DNA from: Myotis daubentonii
Taxonomy: Eukaryota; Chordata; Mammalia; Chiroptera; Vespertilionidae
DNA: 64,000 bases
Direction of reading: 5' to 3'
Assembly: GCF_963259705.1 (NCBI RefSeq)
Contig: NC_081850.1
Location: 38,649,167-38,713,166, forward strand
Every line of letters begins with the position of its first letter. Position 1 is the stretch's first letter. A program made the translations under genes and the position numbers. This document shows, piece after piece, positions 1-10,157 of the stretch. The notes under the pieces are model-generated. The model searched no databases, had not been told where the DNA came from, and worked only from the letters and a program-made list of their open reading frames with translations.

Positions 1-845
1 TCATTCATAGAGCCACCAGGAGTCAGAGACTCAACAGCACGAAACACACATAAGGGGAAGCTCCCTTTCCAAATATCCCATGACCTCTCATGGTGGGTTC
101 ATCCCTGGTGTTCTGTTGGGAGTTGCTAAGGTAAACTTCTCTTCCAAAACCACCACTGGGGCCAGCAGGGTTTGGAGCTACACCCTTCCTAGTTCCTATG
201 GAAAGGATGGAACAAACATCTGTGGCGCTGGATCCAAATGTTGGCAGATTATTTACACTGGAGGTTGCTTCCTGGCTTTGTTTGCCTTTTGCCAGGCTTA
301 AGGCTTTTTAAATCTCCAAAGACTACTTCTGCAGGGTTAGGCATGCAATGTGAATAATTTCCCTGTTGTCAGGGGGAACCTAGGGGGCATTCGAGACCTC
401 TCAGCAATGCTGACCTCATCACTTCTCGATGTATTGCTGATCTCTGCACTTTGGAGCTCCTCAAAATTTGAGGCTGATGAAACTATAGCTCTCTTTAATC
501 TAGAAATGCCACACACTGAAACATTTGCTGAATGCTTCCCACAAACTCTGCATTCCAGAAAGGCAAAGAATTGTGCACTTTAACAGTCCCTTGTATATCC
601 TGACATAATAGGGATTTGTGTTTCCATGTTAACAGTGGGAGAATATGTGAAAATACTAAGCGTGGTGTGAGTTACCAGCGGAGTTACAGCTCTCATTAAA
701 TATATTTCCTAAATTAAGAGTATATTGAGTAATTGTATGAAATTTAAAACTAATGAGAACTCTTTATAGGAAAAGAATTTTCATGTATCCTTTATAGCCA
801 GCAGAAGGTAAATCTATCATCAGGAAAGAGTCTACTCATTTATTT

Positions 846-914
846 TAAAATGTAGAGTACCCTGTCCCCGGGAGCTTCTCGGCCGCGACCCGTCTCATAA
901 AATGTAGAGTACCC
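846..914. repeat. 17-bp direct repeat flanking a 35-bp GC-rich insert
   Basis: The 17-mer taaaatgtagagtaccc occurs exactly at 846-862 and again at 898-914. The 35 bases between are GC-rich with several CpGs (including cggccgcgacc) in an otherwise AT-leaning intron. It resembles a tiny insertion with a target-site duplication, or a local duplication with foreign filler. The source is unknown. Confidence 0.55.
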
Positions 915-1169
915 CACCAAGTGGCGGGTGGATGTGGTCCGTGCCCTTATATGCTTAAAACCTAGTGAGAAACACTTCACGAATGCTGCCTGGAAAAAGC
1001 AGCATCTTAGCAGGACCACCGTGTACAGCTGTCTAGGTTTCGCACTGCACAACTGTACTTAGTAGCTCTGTTAAGCTAAGACCTTAATGAAGTGCAGGCA
1101 TGGAGGAGCTAGGAATGGAGGCAGGAGGTCATGGTGGAATATAGGAAGAAAAGGAGATGACAGAGTATC

Positions 1170-1500
1170 CTAGATCAGAGAAGTGGCATATGAGAAGGCC
1201 TGGACGCAAGAGAGGGTGTGGTGCCAGAGGAACTAAAATTCTGTGGCTGCTGATTAGACTGTGAAAAGGGTGTGGTGGTTACAAATGAGGCCCAGAACAC
1301 CAGAGCCTTCTATTTGGAGGACAGTGGAGATCCCCTCAGTGGGGACCTCAAGTGTTTTAGGCCGGGAAGTAGTAGGATCAGTTTGGCTTGGTAGAACTAG
1401 CACTCTGAGTGCAGTGTGGAGACCTGATTAGAGTGGGGCAAGACTGAGGCGGGAAGACCTATTGTGAGACTACTACAGTAATCCTGACAAAAGATGGCGT
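1170..1500 (+). repeat. Old interspersed repeat fragment, L2-like
   Basis: Phrases such as 'agtgcagtgtggagacctgatt', broken up by mutations, and 'gactactacagtaatcc' resemble a very widespread ancient mammalian repeat that I associate with L2-class sequence. The family assignment is uncertain. Divergence is high and no target-site duplication is visible. Confidence 0.4.
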
Positions 1501-2940
1501 TCTAAACTGGAGCAGTGGAGGGCACGTGGGGGAATGGATGGCGCCATTGAACATCATGGTCCCTTCCAGCCCCGACATGTTTCTATGGAAGTTCTCCGGT
1601 CACAGGCAAAGCTCTGGCTCCACTGGTGAGAGGAGCATGTCTTACCTAGAAATGGATACAAGGACAACCGAACAGTCAGTTCCCACCTGTGTGCTGGGTT
1701 GGCACTGAAGCTCCCACGTGGCCCTTTTATGCTGCTCTTTCAAGACAGGCTTTCCTTTTTCCTTAAGCAAAGCTGCCTTTGAAATTCTCCTCCAAACTAG
1801 AGCCTCTTTGCTAAACTAGGGAACGTTTCACTCTGGGAGGGCTTTCTTATCACTTGGGACAAAGGCAGGACTATAAGTGCTGGCACTTCTCCATTAGAAA
1901 TCATTTTGCCATCACATATTTCAGAAGTGGGCCTTGACTATAAAGCACTGCAAATTAACCATCCTCACTACATTGATTTCTGGGAGATTTAGATTTAAGC
2001 TTATCTCTTAAATCTCATCATCTCCTTACCCAGGCAAGTTACCCATAAGTCAAGACTTTCGTGCAATTTGATTGTATGGGAATGAGAAACTTCCTGAACT
2101 TGTTACTGAGGACTTCATATGCAAGGAAAAGGAAGAAAACAAGCCATTTTTATCAAAAACATTTATTGAAAAGAGATGTGGCTTGAAGACCCCGTTCTAA
2201 TCCATCAGGGAGACTGGGAGGCTGGTGGGCGTGTTTATGTTGAATAGCACGAAGCATCCTGTTTGTCAGCTAGAGGTCCAAATCCAGCATAGATATGGAT
2301 CACTCATAGTGCCTTCTGCTCAGGGCACATGAGGAAATATTTATGAAGACCCTGGGCTGGAACTCTGGGCTGTGCCTTGCACATGAGGCTGATACTCGTG
2401 GATGTCTGTGCTGCCACTGTTGCCCTCATGCTGAGTGGCTCCATAGCCCTTCAACTCCACAATGCCCCCCTCTCCAGAAGTATCTACAGGGACAATGCCT
2501 GGGATACTCTGAGCCCTGGGATACTCTGGGGGTTGGCGCTCTGTCCACTGTCACTAACCAAAGTACAGGTACAAACATGTTATTCTATATTGACTGATTC
2601 GAACAATTTATTAACATCTTTTTGGAGGTTAGAGATACTTGTACTGCTCTAGATCAGTTATAAGACATACCCTAATGTCAGAAAACTTGATATGTTTAAA
2701 AACCTTTCAGATTTGAGCAATTTGGTAGAAAAATTAATCTGGTTACTGTGTTATCAACAGGAAAGATACCTGTAGAACAGCCTTCATGAATGAGCTTTCA
2801 TATAGGAACTTGTATCCCGTCAGCTTCCCAGGATAAGGAGAAAGAAAACTTTGCTTTCCTGCTATAGGAAGATAAATACAATTATGAAACCATAAATTAA
2901 GAGACATACAAGGAAATATTTGGAAGTAGCATGGCACAGG

Positions 2941-3130
2941 GGAAATGCATGGACTTGGAACCACACCTTGGTTAACTAGCTGTGACCTTGGATTGCTGAA
3001 TTAACCTTCACGAGTCTCTGTTTCTTCCCTGGTAACATGATAATTCCCTCCTGATAGGATCATTTGTCAGTTTTAAGAGGGGAGAACACATGTCAAAAAT
3101 CCAGTGCCTGCAGCACAATGAATGTTCATT
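2941..3130 (+). repeat. MIR SINE fragment
   Basis: The order of recognisable MIR blocks is: acttggaaccacacc, tagctgtgacctt, tctctgtttcttccc, and a terminal segment with cagtgcctgcagcac and aatgaatgttcatt. Divergent, as expected of this ancient CORE-SINE. Confidence 0.6.
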
Positions 3131-4022
3131 CCCTTTGAATCTTTGCTTCTTAACAGATGATTTTAGATCAATTCTTAAAGTCTTTGTTTATTTTCATATG
3201 ATTAAAATTATATTCATATAGAGATTTATTAATAAACTCAGAGGATAATAGTGAAGTTGGAAACTTCAAACAGAAGTTGAGAATACTTTATGCATGTCAC
3301 ATAAATTTCAGAACAGAATATTCTTCTGCCAGAGGTAATCAGCACATTTATAAACAATTGTGAATCTTACTGATTGAGAAAATAAAATCAGGTCTTATCA
3401 GTCCCAAATGTTTAATACCATTTTTGGCACATCAGGAATGCTACATCATTTATTCTCTAATAACTCAATCAACTGTTTTTGAGAATATTTATGCCCATTG
3501 CATTTCTACACATATTTAGAAATTTGACATTTTAATTTTTGGAAAGTCTTTGATGTGCAAAAAAAGCACGATTTCTTCAAAACATAAGCTGATGGCTTAT
3601 ACATAATTGAGGATGCAGCTCCATGGAGACATCTCTGGTTTTTCGGAAAAAAAAAAAAAGGAAAAAAAAACTTTATGAACATTTGCTAGATGCTTTGCAT
3701 GCATTATTGTGCAGGCTGATTTAATCATATGATTGATCACAGATATGACTGTCATAGCTGAGAACACAGTTGGACAATGGGATGGAACAGCCTAGAAGGC
3801 ACTGGGACTTAGAGAAAGATGTGCCAATAGCAGTAAAGGGGTACACAAGGAGAATGGATCTCTTATTCAGGGAGCAGAAGTTGGTGTCAGAAGGTCAGGG
3901 CAAAGGGCAACAAGTACAAGTAGCAGCTAGTAGGAGATCCAGTATGAATGAGATGATGAGATGGGCTAACCATCAGGGAGAGCATGTTGATGGGATAGAT
4001 GGAAAAATAAGAGCCAACATTT

Positions 4023-4287
4023 TTGTTTTGTTTTTAATATATTTTTATTGATTTCAGAGAGGAAGGGAGAGGGGGAGAGGGATGGAAACATCAATGATGA
4101 GAGAGAAGCACTGATCGGCTGCCTCCTGCACAGCCCCCACTGGGGACCAAGCCCGCAACCTGGTCATGTGCCCTTGACCAGATCGAACCCAGGACCCTTC
4201 AGTCTGCAGGCCGACGCTCTATCCACTAAGCCAAACCAGCTTCGGCCATAAAGATTTCTTTTTACTGAATTATATTCGAACACTTGG
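4023..4287 (-). mobile_element. VES SINE (minus strand) with extra 5' sequence
   Basis: Reverse-complement VES: the A-rich tail reads as tttttaatatatttttattg at the left, followed by the gagaggaagggagag block, the B-box complement gatcgaaccc and the A-box complement near 4220-4245. A 16-bp direct repeat (ataagagccaacattt) at 4007-4022 and 4288-4303 brackets 265 bp. That is the SINE body (to about 4247) plus about 40 bp beyond its usual 5' end. Confidence 0.85.
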
Positions 4288-4780
4288 ATAAGAGCCAACA
4301 TTTATTAAGAGCTTACCCTGTGCCCTTGGGCATTGTGCAAAGTGCTCTCCTTACATGTTCTTATTCGATCTTTTTTAAAACTCTGCAGCATGAGTATTTA
4401 GCATCCCCATCTTACCAATGAAGAACCTGAGTCTTGTCCTAACCGGTTTGGCTCAGTGGATAGAGCGTCAGTCTGTGGACTGAAGGGTCCCAGGTTCGAT
4501 TCTGGTCAAGGGCATGTACCTTGGTTGTGGGCACATCCCCAGTAGGGAATGTGCAGGAGGCAGCTGTTCGATGTTTCTCTCTCATTGATGTTTCTAACTC
4601 TCTATCCCTCTCCCTTCCTCTCTGTAAAAAATCAATAAAATATATTAAAAAAAAAAAAAAGAACCTGAGTCTCAGGTAGTATAAGTAACTTGCCCAAAGT
4701 GACAAGATTTGTAAATGTAAATGGTGTGACTGGGATTAAAGCCAACATCTTGCTGACATAATGCACGTACTTTTAACCAT
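4288..4780 (-). repeat. MIR SINE (minus), split by a VES insertion
   Basis: Reverse MIR landmarks run in order: catttattaagagctt, catccccatcttacc, then after the interruption gtaacttgcccaaagtgac and gtgactgggattaaagcc. The VES at 4435-4660 divides it, so the MIR is the older element. Confidence 0.75.
4435..4660 (+). mobile_element. VES SINE, full length
   Basis: A tRNA-derived head carries the pol III A box (tggctcagtggatag) and B box (ggttcgattct). The VES body follows (catcccca, gcaggaggcagctg, tgtttctctctcattg) and an A-rich tail. It is flanked by the 14-bp duplication aagaacctgagtct at 4421-4434 and 4659-4672. It interrupts a MIR. This SINE is restricted to vesper bats. Confidence 0.95.
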
Positions 4781-5379
4781 TCTACTGCACTGCTTCCACG
4801 GGCAGGGCCCAATCCCGAGAGGCAGGCAGGAGGCATTCAGGAAATCTGGTGAGAAGACCCTCACCTGAGTTCAGGGGATGAACTTCACCCTGGGAAGGAA
4901 GCTGACCTGCACCCCCCCCCCCCAAAGCAGTGTCATTGTCTTAGACATGCGAGGCACTAAAAGCTAAACAAAATAGAGAGACATCGGCATCGCTATTAGA
5001 CCTGGGTTATGAGGTTTCAGCTGGAATCACACCAAGGATAAAAATGCTGAATTCCACTTTAGATGATGATTAATCCTGGGTGAGAGCCAGGGGCTTAGCT
5101 GTGAGGAAGTGAACCACTGAAGAGGGGCAGCCAGGAGGAGCCCAGCCTTAAGGAGTTTAAAGGTGTAGATTTCAACACCACGGGGTCAGTTAAGGTGAAA
5201 TGAATGACGACTGATCTCACATCAGCATTGAAAATGTGCTGCTGATCTGCTACCTGAGCAAATCACAGCTCTGAACCCTGTTGAAGAAAAAGGAAGGCAA
5301 AGTAAGTTCCTTACTGTCTCTGGGACAACTCCTCCGTCTAATGAGGAGAAACGATTAACATTACAGTAACAAAGCATTT

Positions 5380-5493
5380 ATGTTGAGGCTCAGACCTCAC
5401 CGCCACGGCAGCTGCAGTGGCTGCCTCTGCCCTCTCAGCTCTGGAAGGTCGTTCAGCTCTCTGATTAGCATATTACCCTTTTATTATTATAGA
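5380..5493 (-). mobile_element. Partial second Helitron abutting the first, head-to-tail
   Basis: Reading the minus strand from 5493 gives tctataataataaaag and then ggtaatatgctaatc, a Helitron 5' end that begins exactly where the neighbouring Helitron ends. No matching 3' terminus is found at lower coordinates, so this copy looks truncated. The left boundary is approximate. Confidence 0.6.
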
Positions 5494-5599
5494 CTAGGGG
5501 CCCGGTGCACGAAATTCGTGCACTGGGTGTGTGTGTGTGTGTGGGGGGGAGTGTCCCTCAGCCCAGCCTGCCCCCTCTCACATACTGGGAGCCCTCAGG

Positions 5600-6240
5600 C
5601 GTTGACCCCCATCACCCTCCAATCGCAGGATCGGCCCCTTGCCCAGGCCTGACGCCTCTGACAGAGGCGTCAGGCCTGGGCAGGGGACCCTCATTTCCCC
5701 CCATCACTGGTTCTGCCCCCAGCCCAGGCCTGATGCCTCTGGCCCAGGCATCAGGCCTTGGCAGGGGACCCCCAGACCTCTCCGATTGCTGGCTCTGCCC
5801 CTTGCCCAGGCCTGATGCCTCGGCCAGAGGCGTAGACCCCCATCACCCTCCGATCACCTGATTGGCCCCTTGCCCAGGCCTGGCACCTCCACCAGAGGTG
5901 TCAGTCTTGGACAGGGGACCCCCATCTCCCCCCGATCACTGGCTCTGGCCCCCGCCCAGGCCTGAGGCCTCTGGCCCAGGAATCATGCCTGGGCAGGGGA
6001 CCCCCATCTCCCTCTGATCGCTTGCTCCACCTCCTGCCCAAGCCTGACGCCTCTGACCCAGGCTTCAGGCCTGGGCAAGGGGACCATCATATTCCCCCAA
6101 TCCCCGGCTCCGCCCCCCGCCCAGGCCTGATGCCTCGGCCCGAGGAGTTGACCCTCATCACCCTCCGATCACCAATCACCGGATCGGCCCCTTGACCAGG
6201 CCTGAGGCCTCAGGCAGAGGTGTCAGGCCTGGGCAGGGGG
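5600..6240. repeat. Minisatellite inside a Helitron, about 80-bp unit, about 8 copies
   Basis: Diverged units share gacccccatc, a gatcactggctctgcccc core, cccaggcctga and ggcaggg. Units vary from about 65 to 90 bp. One unit contains a perfect 18-bp inverted repeat with a 3-nt spacer (5642-5659 and 5663-5680). The array accounts for the long open frames across this stretch. Confidence 0.85.
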
Positions 6241-6650
6241 GACCTGCAGTGGCAGCGGGGGGCGCCGCGATCACACGGGCTCCGCCCCTGCCCCTGCAGG
6301 ACGCCTCTGGCTGAGGCGTCCGGCCCGGGCAGCGGGGACCCACAGCTGCAGTGGCCCTGCGATCGTGGGCTTCGCTTTAGGCCCAGGCAAGGGACCCCTA
6401 GCTCCCGGGACTGCCAGCTTCGACCGTGCCCAGCTCCCATCGCTGGCTCCACCCCTACTTCCTGCTATCACTGGCCAGGGCGGAAAAGGCACCTGATTCT
6501 CCAATCATGGCTGGGGGGCAGGGCAAAGGCGGCCCCAGGGCTGCCTTTGCCCTGCCCCCAGCTCTTAGCTCCCCGCTGGGTTTCTGATCACTGTCAGTGG
6601 CAGGGGGCTTCTTCCTGCTTTCCCTTTCGCCTCCCTGCATTGTGCCTACA

Positions 6651-6715
6651 TATGCAAATTAACTGCCATCTTGTTGGCAGTTAACTGCCATCTCAGTTGG
6701 CAGTTAATTTGCATA
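6651..6715. repeat. 18-bp perfect inverted repeat near a Helitron 5' end
   Basis: tatgcaaattaactgcca at 6651-6668 is exactly mirrored at 6698-6715. The same tatgcaaattaactgcca string occurs near 9700, just inside another Helitron, so this is a family feature. It contains the octamer atgcaaat. Confidence 0.8.
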
Positions 6716-6933
6716 TAGCCCTGATTAGCCAATGAAAAGGGTAGCTCGTACGCCAATTACCATTTTTCTCTTTTATTAGTGTTGATTATTATAGATGTAT
6801 CTTCATTTTATTGGGTTCTCACAATAATCCCATGTATATGAAGTCATATCTCACTTGAGCTTTACCTTCTAAAGCCAGCACAAAAGGAAACCATCAAAAT
6901 TACCATTGAAAGCCCCTAATTACACACTGTACA

Positions 6934-6983
6934 GCAAGCATGTCAAACTCATGGCCAGTGGGCTGCAAGTTTGACATGCTTGC
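6934..6983. mobile_element. Very short hAT-like element or deletion remnant
   Basis: A perfect 16-bp inverted repeat (gcaagcatgtcaaact) lies at 6934-6949 and 6968-6983 with an 18-nt spacer. The wording 'tgtcaaactcatggcc' is typical of hAT terminal repeats in bats. Flanking tgtacag-like strings are similar on both sides, but I could not fix an exact 8-bp duplication. Confidence 0.5.
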
Positions 6984-7111
6984 AGTGTACAGTACACAGA
7001 ATTTTCTACCTATTGTATACCATTCCTATGTACAACACAGCCAATTTTCTTTTTTGTGTTGAAATATATAAAATAGATTTCATTTAGTGGCTACTTATAT
7101 GAAAATTTTTT

Positions 7112-7112
<1 letters not shown>

Positions 7113-7167
<55 letters not shown>
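7113..7167. repeat. (TA)n microsatellite
   Basis: An almost pure TA run follows a short gtgtgtgta lead. Likely length-polymorphic. Confidence 0.95.
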
Positions 7168-7168
<1 letters not shown>

Positions 7169-7317
7169 CAGTGGTCAGATTGTTTTCAGTTGGTTTGTTT
7201 TTTACATTGAGTGACTTCCTAAATACTGATTGAATATATAACAGGACACCATTGCTTTATTATTCCTATTTTGCAGCTAAGGAAATTGATCATACAGTGA
7301 GCCTATGCATGATGAAG

Positions 7318-7530
7318 TTTTTTAAATATGTTTTTGTTGAGAGAGAGAGTGAGAGAGAGAGAGAAAGAGACATCAATGAGAGAGAGAAACATCAATCAGC
7401 TGCCTCTTGCAGCCCCCCTACTGGTGATGGAGCCTGTAACCTGGGCATGTGCCCTGACTGGGAATCTAACCACTGACTCTTGGTGCATAGGATGTCACTC
7501 AAACAATCGAGCCATTCCAGCAAGACTTGC
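7318..7530 (-). mobile_element. Older, diverged VES-type SINE (minus)
   Basis: It has the VES body in reverse (gagagaaacatcaatcag, tgcctcttgcagcc, gtgccctgactgggaatc) with many changes from the young copies. The tRNA-derived head is only partly recognisable at the right end. No convincing duplication of the target. Confidence 0.7.
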
Positions 7531-8479
7531 ATGATTATATTTTGCAAATCCTGAATGGGGTCCACTGCCCGACACAGTGAACCCACACAATCAACACACC
7601 TGAAGGACAGTACATTCATTAGCAAATAGAATTGCAGGGATGCCAAGAAGTCCCCCACGACTCACGCCCTGACCACACGGCCACAGTGATGGCCTGGGAT
7701 TTAGCCCTGTCACACTGTGCCTTGGCTACTGAAAGCCATTGATACATTGAGCTCTAGCTGTGCACATGTGTCCAGCAATTAAGTGTGACCTCAAAACTCA
7801 CTTCTTTATGGCTGCCTTCATTAAAACAGGAAAGCCTTGTCTGTTCCTGTCTTCTGATGCCTGCATGTGACTAGCAGACGTGTTCAGACCCTGAGGCACC
7901 TGGAGCCTGACCTTTTTGGCAGGGTGGTTTAATTATTGGTTTTGATTGCCGACTTACTTAAAAAAATATCTGTTTGGAAGTTTATGGCTCTTTTCTGAAC
8001 CCTTTAGATTTTATCTTTTCCAATAAATGTCTCTTAAATCAGTTCAAATTGCCAAGGCAGCAGATTCTGTCCTCCCCCTGTCATCATGTCTCCAACACTG
8101 TGCCTAGTAAATCTCCCCAGACCCTTGGGCTGATGTGTCATAGAGAACAACCCATTCCATGTGTGATTTCTGCTATTCTTTGACTTTCTTATTTGTTTGT
8201 GTCTGCTTTACCATCTCTGAACCATTGTTTGCTGTTCTTATCAGTTTAAAAATATGTGGAAAGTGAGTGGTGTCAGTAGGAATGGTGGATTAAACACTTC
8301 AGAAAATCCTATCCCCATAAAAGCAATGAAAATACTGCCAACAGTTGTCAAAAATCAGCTTTTTAAGAACTTGAAATTAACCAAAGACTCATAACATTTC
8401 GGAGCATTTACTCAAGAAAAAAGACTAAATACATTAAGAACAGTGAGTTTTGTGTTATTTTAACTTACCCTGTTCCCAT

Positions 8480-9620
8480 CCTGATCTTTAAATTCATATG
8501 GAAATTAAAAGGACCCAGATAATGTAAACAGTCTTGAAAAAGACAATGATGTGGGAGAGCTCACATTTTCCATTTTAAAAACTTACCAGAAAGCCATGGT
8601 AAGCAAGATGTGTGATACTGATGTAAAGACAGACCTGGAACTACAAAATAGAATTGAGAGTTCAAAAATAAACTCTTATATCTATCCTCAATTGATTTTA
8701 ATCAAGGGTACCAAGAAATTTAATGGACAAAAATTAACTCAAAATAGATCAAAGACCTAAATGTAAGAGCTAAAACTATAAAACTCTTAGAAGAAAACAT
8801 AGGTATAAACCGTCATGACCTTAAGTTAGATAATGGTTTCTTAGCTATTATACCAATAGACAATTGGACTTCATCAAAATTAAAAACTTTTGTAATTTAG
8901 AGGATACACCATCAAGAAAGTGACAAGGCAACCAACAGAATGGGAAAAAAAATAATTGCAGATCGTGTATCTGTTAAGAATATGTAGAATTTTTTTATAA
9001 CTCAAAAAGAGAAATAACCCAATTTTAAAATGGGCAATAGACTTAGACATTTCTTCAAAAAACATGACAAATGGCCAATAAGCACATGAAACAATGTCAC
9101 ACATCATTAGTCATTAAAGAAATGCAATCAAAAGCACAATTAGATACCATTTCACATCTACTAGGATGGCTCTAATTAAAAAAAGATGGACAATAACAAG
9201 TGTTACTAAATGTGTAGAGCTATAGGAACTCTCATACATATGGACTAGTGGACATGTAAGTGTATTGCCACTTTAGAAAACCGTTTAGCAGCTCCTCAAA
9301 AATGTAAATATAGAGTTACCGTATGATCAAACAATTCCACTCTTAGATATATACCTAAGAGAATGAAAACTTATGTCTGCATAAAAACTTTTACACAAAT
9401 GGTTATAGTGGAATTATTCATAATAGCCAAAAAGTGAAAACAACCCAAATGTCCATCAACTGATGACTGGATAAATAAAAATAAAATCTGGCATATCCAT
9501 AAAATGGAATATTATTTAGCCTCAAAAAAAAAAAAAGAATTAAATTCTGATACATGCTACAACAGGATGAACCTTGGAAGCATTGTGCTAAGTGAAAGAA
9601 GCCATTCACAAAAGGGTACA
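8480..9620 (+). mobile_element. L1 ORF2 3' region, left part of an interrupted element
   Basis: The DNA reads as L1 ORF2 C-terminal sequence: 'ttcatatggaaattaaaagg', 'gaaaacataggtataaacc', 'caacccaaatgtccatc' and 'gaatattatttagcc' in the usual order. It is full of stops and is a dead 5'-truncated copy. It continues at 11292 after a nested pair of Helitrons. Confidence 0.85.
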
Positions 9621-9626
9621 TCTATA

Positions 9627-10157
9627 TCCTATCTAATAAAAGAGAAACATGGTAATTAGCATACAACCGCTACCCTTCCCATTGGCTAATCAGCGAGATA
9701 TGCAAATTAACTGCCAGCCAAGATGGCGGCCGGCAGCCAGGCAGCTTGAAACTAACATGAGGCTTGCTTGCTTCAGTGACGGAGGAAACCAACGTTCCCC
9801 GCCTGCCTTGCCGGCCTCTGAGCCTTTGAAACATTGTAACAAATATAGAAGCTAAACAAAACCCCAGAAACCTGCTTTCAGCGAGCCGGGATCTCAGAGT
9901 TGGAGTTATACATTGTTTCGATTATAGAACCCAAACAAACCAGATACCTGCTTTCAGCAGCAGAGGCCTCAGAGCTGGAGCCAGAGCTAAAGCTGGCCCA
10001 GAATAAAAAAGAAAAAAAAAGAAAAAAGGAGCAGTTGGGAGCTTCAGCCCTCAGCCCCTCACCCAGACTGGCCAGGCACCCCAGTGGGGACCCCCACCCT
10101 GATCCAGGACACCCTTCAGGGCAAACCAGCCAGCCCCACCTATGCACCAGGCCTCTA
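9627..10157 (+). mobile_element. Helitron unit with captured-looking GC-rich sequence
   Basis: It begins tcctatctaataaaag after an A and ends gcaccaggcctcta at 10157, where the next Helitron starts at once. The terminal G of CTAG is missing. Inside are atgcaaattaactgcc, a stretch with aagatggcggcc that looks like a CpG-rich 5' UTR, and a short two-copy repeat built on ctgctttcagc. HeliBat elements are known to capture host gene fragments (NUBPL is the published case); whether this is one cannot be told by eye. Confidence 0.75.

Larger units (their letters stand above)
5494..6795 (-). mobile_element. HeliBat-type Helitron, non-autonomous, 1.3 kb
   Basis: On the minus strand it starts with TC at 6795 (tctataataatc, then actaataaaag) and ends in CTAG at 5494-5497. 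The palindromic gtgcacgaatttcgtgcac-type hairpin lies just inside the 3' end at about 5503-5525. It is flanked by A and T as expected for Helitron insertion. The inside is a GC-rich minisatellite and contains no Rep/helicase coding sequence, so it must have moved in trans. Long open frames here are repeat artefacts. Confidence 0.88.

Noticed and set aside
4435..4505. tRNA gene suggested by A and B boxes in VES copies
   Set aside because: These are SINE heads: no complete cloverleaf, followed by the VES body and A-rich tail with target duplications.
5642..5680. Hairpin as a transcription terminator or microRNA
   Set aside because: It is one unit of a minisatellite in a Helitron; the stem is too short for a microRNA precursor and terminators of this kind do not apply in a vertebrate nucleus.
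5600..6240. CRISPR-like array
   Set aside because: Units vary in length and sequence, there are no constant repeats with unique spacers, and the context is a vertebrate Helitron.
6220..6684. 154-residue open frame on the + strand
   Set aside because: Lies in the GC-rich body of a Helitron, antisense to the element; composition is proline/arginine/cysteine as expected from GC-rich repeats.
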